Source of the DNA: Gremmenia infestans
Lineage: Eukaryota; Ascomycota; Leotiomycetes; Helotiales; Hamatocanthoscyphaceae
NCBI GenBank assembly: GCA_032629725.1
Contig: JAFEVB010000005.1
Location: forward strand, 1,116,001 to 1,180,000
DNA length: 64,000 nucleotides
Direction of reading: 5' to 3'
The position numbers were made by a program, and so were the translations under genes. Positions 46,690 to 57,390 of the stretch are shown here, in pieces. The notes below the pieces were generated by a model that was not told the origin of the DNA, did no database searches, and was given only the letters and a program-made list of their open reading frames with translations. Position 1 is the first letter of the stretch. Each line of letters begins with the position of its first letter.

Positions 46690-47640
46690 GCTTGTTCCGC
46701 TACGTAACAGTAAATTATAATAATATAACTGATTTCAAATCAGGTTTCTAGTAGTAATATTTAATTTGAAATTAACTAGTAAAAATTAATATAATATAAC
46801 TGATTTTAAATCAAGTTTCTAGTAGTAAAAACCGATTTGAAATTAGCTAGTATAATATTAATATAATATAATATAAGTGATTTCAAATTAGATTTCTAGT
46901 AGTAAAAGCTGATCTCAAATTAGTAGTTAATATTCTACTACTTATTATAAAAGCTAATTTGATATTAGCTAATATAATATAATATAACTAATTTGAAATC
47001 AGCTATTTTAATATTAATATAATATAAGTGATTTCAAATTAGATTTCTAGTACTAAAACCCGATTTCAAATTAGTGATAAATATTCTACCCTTTATAGTA
47101 AAAGCTAATTTAAGATTAGCTAATATATTATAATATAACCGATTTCAAATTAGATTTCTAGTAGTAAAAACTGATTTGAAATCAGCTAATATAATATTAA
47201 TATATTATAACTAATTTCAAATCAGGTTTCTAGTAGTAATATCTGATTTGAAATCACTTAATATAATATCATCTTTATTTTTCTTACTAGATTATCTTTT
47301 TAAGCTATACTAACTCTAAGCTTATAAGTTTTTATAAGTCACCTAATTATATATAGCGTATCTATAGATAGGTGGCATAAAGCTCTAATTTGAAATCAGG
47401 TTTGTAGTAGTAAAAACTGATTTGAAATCAGCTGATATAATATTAGTATAATATAACTGATTTGAAATTAGGTTTCTAGTAGTAATATCTGATTTGAAAT
47501 CATCTAATATAATATTATCTCTACTTTTTTTCTATTGAATCATCTTATATTCCTTTTATACTATACTAATTAACTTCAAGTATCTAAATGCTTATAACTA
47601 TCTAACTATAGCATATCTATAGACGGACGGCGTAGGTAAA
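46690..47640. repeat. Array of AT-rich palindromic repeats
   Basis: From about 46725 to 47265, and again from 47380 to 47515, a unit built from the near-palindrome CTGATTTGAAATCAG (and variants), the word TTTCTAGTAGTAA and an (AATATAAT)n spacer recurs many times. A longer segment following the palindromes (47217-47382) is repeated, diverged, at 47454-47642 and ends near CTATAGA(T/C). Base changes between copies are mostly C/T and G/A, in an AT-rich direction compatible with RIP. No gene lies inside. Confidence 0.85.
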
Positions 47641-48115
47641 GCTGGCTACTCCGTAAGCCAATACAAGCGCATATGAGGTTATTAGTATATCAGGATTCTG
47701 GTCTGGATTTTAAAATAAACAAACGGGAGCTGTTATTCGGTTTTATAATAGACTATGAATAAATAAGTGCACGTTATATAGTTCTGCGAGGCCTTTCTAG
47801 TTCTCTCGTATTAAAGTAAACGGCCTGATGGGAATACGAACTAAAGAAACCTCTTGAAAGACCTTGAAGGTGTGAGATATAGTATATAAGGCAGTAGTGG
47901 TTATTTCTCACACTCGACTGAGAGTAAGAAAAGCGCATCAGGACATGAAACCTCACAACGGCTACACCAGCCCAAGGGTAGACGAAACTTCATATCTCAC
48001 TCTTGTCTCATTCTCATTATATCATTCATTCATACATGCCGACCGACCCTTTTCCCATATCCCAATTAACACCAAACCCAATCCAATCTAATCCATTAAT
48101 ATATCTCCCAATGTT
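47641..48115. other. Intergenic, no gene seen
   Basis: 3' flank of the Cys-rich protein gene. One TACTCCGTA copy at 47647-47655. Confidence 0.45.
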
Positions 48116-50848
48116 TTATTCCCACCTCTCCCATTCATCATCAACCCTCCTAATCTCACCCCTGACATCCAAGCCTGCCCTCTCCTTCCTTCTCAACTCT
48201 GACGAATTCGCCTTCCATGCCGCCTCTACCGTCCTCCTCTCACGTGCCTTACTAGCCAACAGCTTATAGTCATCCGCATCTACCGCCGTCCTGAACAGAC
48301 CTCTCATCCGAGCGCTATAAAGCTGACAGCTCGCTTTGCCGTTGACGCGTTTTGGATCTTTGCAAAAGAGAAGGGGGATTGGTTTGCGGTCTTCTACCTC
48401 GGGCTGAACGATTTCATGGTAGCATTCAGGACAGACGGTGAATTCAGGGAGTTGGGTGATAAAGTGCCATTTTTTGTCGACGAGATCGGTAGATTGGGGG
48501 CATTCGTCGAGTTTGGCGAAGCGACGAGCGAGGGAGGCAAGGTCACGCGTGTCCGGGTCTTTATCATGGTAGTCAGCACGGTCGGCGGCTACCTCAAGGG
48601 CGTCGAAATATTGGATGAAGCGCGGGCTGTCGAATCGTAAATCGCAGACTCGGAAGGATGGGCTCTGTGAGTCTGTGCGGACAAATATCCCTTTTATTGC
48701 TGGGAGTAGGACCTCTATACTTTTGACGCAGCTGTAACAGACGTCAAAGTTATAAATATCACTTCCAGTCTTGGGGTCGATGATGGAATGCCATTTCCGC
48801 GCTGCTTCGTGTTTTCCCAGACAGGGCGGCTCATTTGCGGCGACGTTGGCGAGACCGTAGAAGAGCTTGAGATTTTGCCTTTTCTCTTTTAGTGTCAGAA
48901 GCCATGCGATCCTATACCAAGGAGAGCTTCCAAAGTCACAGAGAACTGCGACGTCTGCTGGTCGGCGAGGGGCGGGGACGAAGTGAGTCCGGAAATCGGT
49001 GGGTGCGATGGAGGAAGTGAAGCATGATGGGCAGATGTCGAATGATGGGCAATTTGGCAATGTCAGCCAGTCGTTGCGGCCTCGAGTGTAGTTTGTTCGG
49101 GGACATGATGGGAGAGGTGCAATACTTCCTCTCTCCATGTCTTCTGAATACCGTCTGAAAGAGCCAACTGGTTTTTGGAGGTTATTGGATGGTGGTTGAA
49201 AGGTTCCCGGATTCCAGTCAGGTTTCGGGTTTGCAGGTGGACGGGCAGTCGCAGATCTTTGCTCGTCGAACGGTGGAATCACTGGTGACTTTTGAGTTTC
49301 CCCAGGAGGGTCAACCCTTGATGGAATTGGAATTGGAATGGGCAAAGATGGGTGTAATCCCAAAGGCGCAGCTTGTGGCCTAGGCGCTGCTGCACTTGAT
49401 CTCGACCTCGGACGGGACTTTGTAGCCTCAAAAGGATTCAGTCTATCTGTTCGGGGTGCATCTGGACCAGGTGAAAGTGGTGACACGGGTCTTGAAATAT
49501 CCCTCCGTCTATCGCTCGGGAAGGTTTCACTCCTTTCGAATAACTGATCTTTAGGAATCTGACTAGGCGAAAGCTTTGGAGAAGCATAGGGTGAATTATA
49601 TTTAGAAGTTCCCTTCCTCTCGATTGAAGATCTATTGGACCTTGATGGAGAACGTAAATGTCGATCGTAGCCATCCTCTTCCCGAATTGCCTTGTGACTT
49701 TTATGTTCGTAACGTTTGTGTTCCTTGTCTGAATCACTGTCTGCAATCTCATCACTACTGCTGCTGTGAAAATGCCTGCTTGAACGATTCGAACTTCTCG
49801 ATGAACGACCTGCTGAAAGCCTGTCGGAATGTGTAGAAGTATGCCGTTCGTTTCGCCGAGATCCGTATTCTTCGGACAACTGCTGTGACTTTGTCACTTT
49901 TTCATTGGTGTCATACCTGGATCGATAAGATTCTAAGTTTCCACTATGCCGCTTCTCGACGGTAGGAGATACTGGACGAGAGCTGAGATTATTTCCATTG
50001 GCAACCCTTCCACCAAAAGTCTCTTGAGCTGATTGTCGAGGTGCTGGCGCCGATCCAAAATAGTCTTTCTTTCCCCGTGAGACAGCTGGTGAGAGGAAAG
50101 ATTCGGAAGGTCGAGAGCCTTGAGCCTTTGGTGTTTCATCGTGTTCTTTTGGGGTGGAGGCATACGCGGAAGCACTTCTTCGATATTGCGGGGGTATCTC
50201 TTTTGGTAGTTTTGTTTCTAGAGACGGCAGATCCAGTCTACTCCGTCTTCGTGGAATGGGTGGCTTTGGCAAAGTGTCTTTCTTCTCGTCTCGTTTCACC
50301 TCCGCTTTCGTCGTCTGACTCTTGTCTGCATTCTTGCCTTTACTATTCTTAGGACCATCTTCTTCATTCGGAGAATAGGTATCTGATTTTGGAATCAAGA
50401 CGAATCGTTTTTCTGGATTGTCGTCTGTGCTTTTGGGGATTGGTTGTGCTTGTAGCCTTGCAGCCTCGGTCTTTGTAACATCCGCCTCGAGTATTATTGG
50501 GACTTGGTCGATAATTCCACGCAGAGGAGGATCGCAGGAAGAGCGTCTCGCAGTTTTGGAATACTCTTTTGCAAGAGAAACGGCCTCATCTTCTACTGTC
50601 GGCCGAGGGGGTGGACGTCTACGAGTTCGACTCCTACTTCGATCGTGGGGGGCTTCGTAAGACGGGGTTCTGAGGAAGGAGGATTCGCGGGGTGGAGCTG
50701 TTGGGGCTGTTGGTCTTCATATTGTTAGTCGGTCATTGAGCCCGGGATTTGGAGAAATTACGTACCTTGAAGGGCTCTTTCCCCTCCTCGTCGTGAAGAA
50801 GCCTTGGGTAAGAAGCTCGTTGATATTGTGTTTCTGCGGCCCCTCCAT
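48116..50848 (-). CDS. Large disordered protein with C-terminal Cys-rich domain, unknown function
   Basis: Two exons, 50848-50766 and 50714-48116, give 893 residues over a 51-nt intron (GTACGT...CTAAC...AAG). The start gives MEGPQKHNINELLTQGFF. Residues 40-570 are Ser/Arg/Pro-rich and disordered, with RSRSRTRRR and RSSRSSNRSSRH runs. The C-terminal part of about 320 residues is folded-looking and contains paired Cys: CPRTNYTRGRNDWLTLPNCPSFDICPSCF, later CYSC, CPQ and CPECYHE motifs, spaced as in a zinc-binding module. I recognise this arrangement from conserved hypothetical proteins of filamentous ascomycetes, sometimes annotated as Ser/Arg-related nuclear matrix proteins, but no role is known. 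The CxxC pairs suggest a structural zinc domain, possibly nucleic-acid or protein binding. Confidence 0.85.
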
Positions 50849-51786
50849 GGTGGGATGTGATGTTTAGCGCCGGGTACAGATGGTCTCTATTGATGCCATC
50901 CGAGAAGTATTGCAGTCGTGAGGTTGGAAATCAGAATAAATTGTGTATCCACCACATGTTCATGACATGGTTGAGTTCGATGACCCTCTATCTTCGTGTT
51001 CGTAGCTTACTTAGGGGGGGGTATAGGTGCAGGTCTAGTGTATGGCTGGGAGTACGAGTGCGGTGGATGCCATGCGATGCTATGCAGTGTAAGACTTTTG
51101 TCGCCGAGTTGCCCCTCAGCCCATGCCATGCCCATCCAAGCCTTTGCCTTGCCCCTCCTTTCCTCCCCTCAATCACTCCTCTGTGTAGCTTGTTATGTCA
51201 CACATCTGTTTGGGAATAATTAAGTAAAAAGTTCCACAAAAAGCGGTGGAGTTTTGAACAAATGGACTGTACCAGTACGGAGTACTCCTATGAATTACTC
51301 GGTAGTGGTGATGATTGAGTGCATCGATGGCCTGCAGTCTGCAGTCTGCACTGCGCCCGATCAAGACGCTGTTATTCGACCATAGGCTCCATCCTCCAGG
51401 CCGTTGTCCCCATATTCCAGCGAATTAGTTGCGGTGTGTCCCTGAAAGCCAAGCAGGGGATCTGCACTGCCTTTTTACCATCTTTTCCGGCTTTGCATTT
51501 GCCTCCCGAGCCGTTAGTTCCCGTTGCTGTTATTGATATCGGCATGCGCCGATTGAAGTATCTGTACCAGTCAAGTGAAGAGGTTGAATAATGTTTTGTA
51601 CTCGTATTAGGTAGTGTAACAGAAGAAGATGCCTCCCGCTGAGGCATCTCATGCAGAATGCCCATAGCAACTCCATCCATCCATCTATCAATACAGCCAA
51701 AGCCCAGGATCGAGACATCCGCCATACACAAATATACACAGAAGCAATTCTTCCTTCATTTGAACACCAAACCAGAGAATAACAAC
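50849..51786. other. Intergenic, no gene seen
   Basis: About 940 bp holding the promoter of the Cys-rich protein gene and the 3' flank of the Pga2 gene. One TACGGAGTA copy at 51276-51284. Confidence 0.45.
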
Positions 51787-52239
51787 CTACCACCCATCAA
51801 CCCCCTCCTCGTAATCCACAAATTGGTCCAAGATATTATTACTATCATCGTCCTCCCGTCCCTTCTCCTCAATCGCCTCCTGAATCTTCTTGACCACCTT
51901 CCTTTGCCTAATTTTTGCATTCTTCCCCCACTGTGGCGCTCCATCTGCCTCTCCCTCACTCTCACTATCCGGTATCTCAACTTTCGAGCCCTTGCTATCC
52001 CTCAACGCATTCGGTTGGATCTTTGCAAACGAAGCAGTAGTCTCGGCGTCGATTTTCTCGAATTGCTTCTCTTGTTGTCGCGCAGAGAGCTTGATGAGGT
52101 AGGGGCGGACGAGCAAGTAGGCTCCGACGCATGCGATGAGGCGGATCCAGTTCTTTAAGGTCATGTTGTCGACAGAGTGGGAGAGATGAGTGGGGACATT
52201 GCTGAGGCGCTCCCAGGTGGCTATTAATAATTCTGCCAT
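51787..52239 (-). CDS. PGA2: Pga2-like ER trafficking protein
   Basis: Single exon, 150 residues, typical for the family. One membrane segment near residues 30-48 (LKNWIRLIACVGAYLLVRPYL) is followed by a polar, charged tail with a coiled-coil-like stretch (ARQQEKQFEKIDAE) and an acidic C-terminus. Yeast Pga2 is an essential ER/nuclear-envelope protein needed for processing of Gas1 and alkaline phosphatase, so a role in early secretory trafficking is inferred. The gene is divergent from the MHF1-like gene, with 205 bp between start codons. Confidence 0.85.
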   Translation of the reverse strand: MAELLIATWERLSNVPTHLSHSVDNMTLKNWIRLIACVGAYLLVRPYLIKLSARQQEKQFEKIDAETTASFAKIQPNALRDSKGSKVEIPDSESEGEADGAPQWGKNAKIRQRKVVKKIQEAIEEKGREDDDSNNILDQFVDYEEGVDGW

Positions 52240-52444
52240 GGCGATATTGGAGGGAGATGTTGAAGGGAGGGCGAAGATGTGAAATTTTGAGGTTTGCGAT
52301 TTGAGGGTTTTATTTCTGAAGAGGTAATTTATTTTGGTGGTGATAAGTTATCGTCGGAGCCAGCGCGCCGCGTCTTCCGGACCGCGCCTGAATCGCGACT
52401 CGCTGAATCAGTCCTAAACATCACGACTTCGTTGTGCCACGACA
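52240..52444. promoter_or_regulatory. Short bidirectional promoter (PGA2 / MHF1)
   Basis: 205 bp between two divergent start codons. The region must hold both promoters; no specific element is recognised. Confidence 0.55.
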
Positions 52445-52927
52445 ATGGCCGATGCAATGGACGAGGATCTGCGCGAGGTAAGCTCCTCCTGACACTGTGT
52501 ATGTGAAGGAATTTACCTGACCCCAGCTCCCACAGCGCCTCAAAGCCTCCCTCTGGTTCTCAATCGGCAAGATTGTTGACGAAGAGACTCTCCGTCTAGA
52601 TACAACCGCTACACCACAATTCATAGGTGCAATGACTGAGATGGTCTGGTCGCAAATCGGTATTTCTTTTCCTTCCATTTCTTGACTTTACCCGAGACAA
52701 TTCCTCACATCCCAATGCTCCAGCTGACAATCGGTATAGAAAATGTAGCCCAAGACCTCGAAACCTTTTCCCGTCACGCAGGCCGCACCACAGTCACAAC
52801 AGACGACGTCCTACTTATCACACGGAGGAATGAGGCACTATATGGTATCATGAGGGATTTTGTGGAGAAGGAACAGGTTGCTACGCAGAAGGGGAAGAGC
52901 AAAGGGAAGGGGAGGGCGAAGAAATGA
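52445..52927 (+). CDS. MHF1/CENP-S histone-fold protein
   Basis: Three exons, 52445-52477, 52527-52659 and 52740-52927, give 117 residues. The second intron (52660-52739, GTATTT...GCTGAC...TATAG) joins MVWSQI to ENVAQDLETFSRHAGR, restoring the histone fold. The core LKASLWFSIGKIVDEE, then the pair ETFSRHAGRTTVTTDDV and LLITRRNEAL, matches CENP-S/MHF1. This protein pairs with CENP-X/MHF2, binds DNA with FANCM/Fml1-type helicases at stalled forks and takes part in inner kinetochores. A Lys/Gly-rich tail follows (GKSKGKGRAKK). The start sits 205 bp from the divergent PGA2 start. Confidence 0.9.
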
Positions 52928-54107
52928 TGATGTGTAATGGAGGATAGGCTGGGATACCCAATGAGGCGTTTTGGAGTTGTTTAGGGATGAGCATGTTATT
53001 CTAGGCAATGGGAAAGGACGAGTTGTATGTGTATATGACGGAAACGAAAAGACTTAGCTGCTCGTACCAATACGAACAAGATGTCTGAAGCCGTGTGGTT
53101 GGATCAGGGGCAGCAAAACACAAGCTACACCAATTTCCAAAGCTCGAGATCAGAGTAGATGAATGTAGTAGTCTATTATCTGGCGTTTGGTCAAAGAGAA
53201 TTGCTATACTAGAGATTGGAGGATAATGGGAATCTGTAAGTACTGTTTTCCCTTTCAACATTGATCTAATTTAGGAACGACCGTCTAAATATTTAGGAGA
53301 AACAGAAAAAGCAGTAGCCTTTTGGTATCGGGATGGGAAAGAGTTGTCTGCGTACTAAAGACATAGGAGACCACCACAATTCTTACTCATTTCTCGCTCT
53401 CCAGTTGTCTACACTTCTAAGTCCATGTCACTTCATCTGATATGGATACCCCACTCTATAATGGCTCTTGAAACTTGAAAAAACTCTTACCAGCTCAATC
53501 CCTTCTTGCGATCCTTATACCCCGCAATTCTACACCTTGCTCGGTTGGATGAATTCCGCCTACTCCGCATCTAACCAATTTATCCATGTAGCATGCGGAT
53601 CCGAATCTCAATGATACTTTACTCCTTGTTCATATGCCAGATTAGCATTCTGGTTCATTTCGTTTCCTCGGCATTATGCTACGCCGTTTCGATCTTCTCT
53701 TTCTCTTTCCCCTTTTGTGTACCTCGCTTGCGTTGATTTTGCTCAGACCTCCAATTAGGGACGGCTTATCCACTCAAATATACCTTTCCAAGTTACAGTA
53801 GGAATCTGCAAGCGAAGCTCTGAGCGATCCTCGGCGTACGGAGTATACTTAAACCAATTGTGATGGACTTCCCCACCGGTACTTCGTATTAGGACATACT
53901 CCGTAAACTTTATTGCGGCGTCCTGAATCTTCAAGATCCTCGTCTTTCGAGCATCGCTTCGCCAGCCTTGCAATCCTACCTTGTACAGTACCACGCCTCG
54001 GCTGGGTTCATAAAGTTACCCCTGACTGTAGATGAGAATGCGGAGATCTGGATAAATATAAGTTCTGACAGGTACCCCCATAATATCAGCCGTACTGTGC
54101 GTCCAAG
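52928..54107. other. Intergenic with two TACTCCGTA copies
   Basis: About 1.2 kb. The 9-mer occurs twice within 70 bp (53837-53845 and 53897-53905, opposite orientation). No supported gene; a 79-codon minus-strand frame over this area has no motif. Confidence 0.45.
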
Positions 54108-55872
54108 ATGTTTTCCCTTCCCTCTCCTTGCTCGGCCCTCATTGCAGCCACTTACTTCCTCACAGTCTCCGCAACAACCGTCTCATCCAACACCACAGCG
54201 GCATGCACGGCCATCTCTGGCTCTAGCATAGAGACTCTGTCCCTCTCCAGCGATGCTCTGAACCCCGATTATGTCACTGCCAAAAACCATTACTGGTCCG
54301 CTGCCAACGCGGACTTGAGTCCAGCCTGCGCAGTCTTCCCTACCTCAGCGGAGGATGTGAGCACGATTGTGTCGGCTTTGCTGCAGTATCCAGATGTCAC
54401 GTTTGCTGTCAAGAGCGGGGGCCATAATCCGAATGTGGGTTGGTCGTCTGTAGATGGAGGCGTGTTGATTGTTATGAGTAACTTGGGAAATACGACTTTC
54501 AACCCGGCCGATAATACTGCAGATGTCGGACCGGGGGCCAGATGGAAGGATGTGATTGAAGCTCTTGAGCCTTATGATGTTGCTGTTGTTAGTGGGAGAC
54601 TTGGTAAGACCTGATCCTAGTGGGTAATAGAGAGATGCTGATATTGTAGGCGATGTTGGGGTTGCAGGTCTGACGCTTGGAGGAGGACTCAGTTTCCTCA
54701 GTGGGCAATATGGACTTGTTTGCGATAACGTGGTAAACTACGAAGTAGTTCTCGCAAATGCATCGATCGTCGATGTGAATGCTAGCAGCCACCCAGATCT
54801 ATTCCTCGCTCTCAAAGGAGGTGGAAACCAATTCGGTCAGCACTTCCTTCCCCTTCCCCTTCAACCCACGACTAACAACCACAGGTATCGTCACATCTTT
54901 CAAAATGAAAACGCATCCCATTGGTACCAACGGCCAAGTTTGGGGAGGCATTCGCTCGTACGCCGGAATCTACGCTGAGCAAATCATCAACGCCACGCAA
55001 GCCTTCACCGAGACTTATGCCGACCACCCCAAAGCGGCCGTCATCGTAACAGGCGAAGTAGCAATCGACACCCTGCTAGAGATATTCGTAGTGTTCTTCT
55101 TCTACGATGGCGAAAGTGCACCGGCGGGGGTCTTCGATGCATTTAACGCTATCCCTACCATCTCCGATGATGCAAAGACGAGAACGTATTCAGATCTGGT
55201 ACTTCCACCCCTATCCACAGACCTGTGCTTCTAACATGCAATGTCGTGTTGCTGACAAAACATCTACAGCTCAACGGCGACGACAACACAAACCTCTACG
55301 GCCTCCGCTACCTAATCCGCGGTGCCACGCTCCCCAACCTCCCCGCCCCCACCGGCGCCACCCTCCTCCTCACCCACTACAACACCTGGAAATCCTACGT
55401 CCTGCTCAACTCCCCCCTCCACCCCGGCTTCATCTTCTCGCTCGCCTTCCAGCCGCTCCCCGCCATCATCCCCTCTGCCTCCGCAGCGGCCGGCGGCAAC
55501 GCCCTCGGCATGGACGCGCGCAATGGCGATTTCATGTGGATGGAGTACGACGTCTCCTGGCTCACTGCGCTGGGCGACGAGGACGCGCACGCGATGGCCA
55601 TGAACATCACAGCGACGGCGAAGGAGCAGGTCGCGGACGTGTATGGCGGGAGGGGACTGGTGAACTCGCATTGGGAAGAGGGCGGGGCGAGCGTGGGCGA
55701 GGGCGATGGGAAGGGAGGCGAGAATCTGTATTTCTTGAACGATGCTATGTATGACCAGGAGACGCTGCAGAGTTACGGGGAGGGCAATTACGAGGTGCTG
55801 AAGCAGGTGCAGAGGGATGTTGATCCGGAGGCGCTGTTTTGGGGCAGGACGGGGGGGTTTAAATTTACCTGA
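54108..55872 (+). CDS. Secreted BBE-type FAD-dependent oxidase
   Basis: Four exons, 54108-54603, 54650-54835, 54885-55198 and 55270-55872, give 532 residues. A signal peptide (about 1-22) precedes an FAD-binding PCMH domain: PTSAEDV, then VKSGGHNPNVG with the His that usually carries covalent FAD, then GLTLGGGLSFLSGQYGLVCDNV. In the second covalent site of bicovalent enzymes a Cys is expected; here the segment GDVGVAG lacks it, so attachment is probably through His alone. The C-terminal berberine-bridge-like tail ends near ALFWGRTGGF. Multiple N-glycosylation sites fit secretion. It likely oxidises a sugar, alcohol or alkaloid-type substrate with oxygen; the substrate is not readable. The last exon is markedly GC-rich compared with the earlier ones and with the AT-rich element next to it. 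Confidence 0.88.
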
Positions 55873-55940
55873 GTGAGGGAAGGCGGCTTTGTGTATGTAT
55901 GGATGTTGGGTTTGGATATACTGATAATGTAATAATTAAT

Positions 55941-56563
55941 ACGGTTATTTACTAAATCCATATTGTTTTAAATTTTAATTACTCGATCCATATTGTTTAA
56001 TGCTCTTATTACTTGATCCATACACTTTTCAGTTTCTACTAGTAGCTCGCTCTATTATACTTAGAAATAGCGCTAGCATAATACTATACTATTATCTACT
56101 AGTAATAAAGTCCCAGATATAAAATTAAAAAGGGTAATAATAAGCTAGAAGTATTAGAATATATATATTATATATATTATATATATCACGTGATCCTATC
56201 TATGTATATAGTTTATTTATCTAGCCTAGTAATCTATAGTTTTATTATTACATTTATAGGTGTAAATACTAAGGTTATAGTAATAAAGTAAAAGGTCTTA
56301 ATAATACTTAGTTATTAGGGCTAAGATTACGTGGTTTATATAATATATATATCCTAATAGGGCATATAAGCATTTATTATAGCTATATGCTAGTATGCTA
56401 ATATCCTAGAAGTTATATAAAGTTATAAGCTTCTACTAGTAGTAGGTATGCAAGTTTTTAGTAAAAAAAAATTTAAAATAGTATGGATCAAGTAATATAT
56501 GCATTAAATAATATGGATCGAGTAATTTAAATTTGAAACAATATGGAATTAGTAAATAACCGT
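55941..56563. mobile_element. MITE-like element with 83-bp terminal inverted repeats
   Basis: The left end (55941-56023) begins ACGGTTATTTACTAA; the right end (56481-56563) is its reverse complement with about seven differences over 83 bp. Both ends contain repeated (C/T)GATCCATA words. The element is flanked on both sides by AATTAAT (55934-55940 and 56564-56570), a likely 7-bp target duplication. The 457-bp interior is very AT-rich and codes for nothing, so it is non-autonomous. I do not assign a superfamily. Confidence 0.85.
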
Positions 56564-56821
56564 AATTAATATCCGTATAACCATAATACTATACCCTCAT
56601 CCATATTATAATAATAATCCAACTATAATACCCCATCCATCAATCACACAAACCCATTTCCATCCCCACTATCCCTTTCCCCCTCGCTACCCCTCTCCTC
56701 TCCACACCTCCACCCAATCAAACCCTACCTCCCCGAAACTCCACTCCCACCCTTAGTTTTTTTAATTCCATCATAAATTAAAATAAGCACTTTCCCAATT
56801 CAAATCCATCAAATCATAACC
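56564..56821. other. Intergenic between MITE and tRNA gene
   Basis: Short C-rich and AT-rich stretch upstream of the tRNA gene. No gene is visible. Confidence 0.5.
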
Positions 56822-56954
56822 GGTCGCTTAGCTCAGTTGGTTAGAGCGTGTAAGTTCTTCTTTCGCACATAAATATATATGAAACGAATACTGATGAATA
56901 CTCTATAGGGTGCTAATAACGCCAAGGTCGCGAGTTCGACCCTCGTAGTGATCA
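56822..56954 (+). tRNA. tRNA-Ile(AAU) interrupted by a non-canonical 59-nt insert
   Basis: The mature parts, 56822-56849 and 56909-56954, join to 74 nt. The acceptor stem is GGTCGCT paired with AGTGATC (two G-U pairs), with discriminator A. The D arm is GCTCAGTTGGTTAGAGC, the anticodon stem-loop TGGTG-CTAATAA-CGCCA (anticodon AAU, read as IAU) and the T arm GCGAG-TTCGACC-CTCGT. The A and B boxes are intact and T-runs from about 56958 fit a Pol III terminator. The insert (56850-56908) lies between positions 27 and 28 in the anticodon stem, not at 37/38. It starts GTAAGT, contains CTGAT, and ends TATAG, and its removal restores the joined GCGTGGTGCTAATAACGCC segment exactly. The tRNA identity is strong; how the insert is removed is unknown. 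Confidence 0.88.
56850..56908 (+). other. 59-nt intron-like insert in the tRNA anticodon stem
   Basis: GTAAGT at the 5' end, CTGAT 19 nt from the 3' end and TATAG at the 3' end are the same signals that the mRNA introns of this window use. A one-base shift of both borders gives the same product. The insert is AT-rich (TAAATATATATG inside). Confidence 0.75.
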
Positions 56955-57390
56955 ATTCTTTTTCTTTTTTTGAAATCTCTTTTTTACGGGGGGGGGCTTT
57001 TTTTTTGATTTGATGGGTTTTTAGGAGGGCAGGGGAAGAGAGGATTGGGTGGAGTGGAGTGTGTGGATTTGAGGTGGAGGTGTAAGCGAGTAAGTGAGTG
57101 AGTGAGTGAACAAGACAAGCAGGGGATACTGAATGGGTGTATGTAGGCAGGTTCAGATGTTTTAGATGTTTTAGATGTTTTATGTGTATATATATTGTGT
57201 TATTAGTTATTATAGCTACAGTAGCTGTATGTAAATCAATCAAATGTCATGGTATCATTTATATTTTCCACAATCTCCTCCCATATCCTTATCCCATTCG
57301 CCTATATTGCGTGTCTGTACCTCTCCACAGACAGACCTAATTTAATTTCAACGTCCCGCGGAAACAGGTTGAAAGTAATCGAACATAAGC
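56955..57390. terminator. tRNA terminator T-runs and short tandem repeats
   Basis: T-rich tracts within about 30 nt of the tRNA end fit Pol III termination. Further on, GTGA units (about 57088-57108) and three copies of TAGATGTTT (about 57154-57181) are simple tandem repeats. No gene lies between here and the MARVEL-like gene end. Confidence 0.5.

Noticed and set aside
46690..47640. CRISPR-like array
   Set aside because: Repeats are imperfect palindromes with irregular spacing and AT-rich spacers that are themselves repeated; the genome is eukaryotic and no cas genes occur.
52682..52739. ATG at 52682 as the start of a separate small protein
   Set aside because: It lies in the second intron of the MHF1-like gene; splicing at 52739 restores the histone fold.
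55107..55754. Long alternative-frame reading inside the oxidase
   Set aside because: An Arg/Pro-rich shadow caused by the GC-rich last exon; the oxidase frame has the conserved motifs.
56822..56954. Reading the tRNA with its anticodon in GTTCTTC before the insert
   Set aside because: The 3' half cannot form the matching stem; only removal of 56850-56908 gives paired arms and anticodon AAU.
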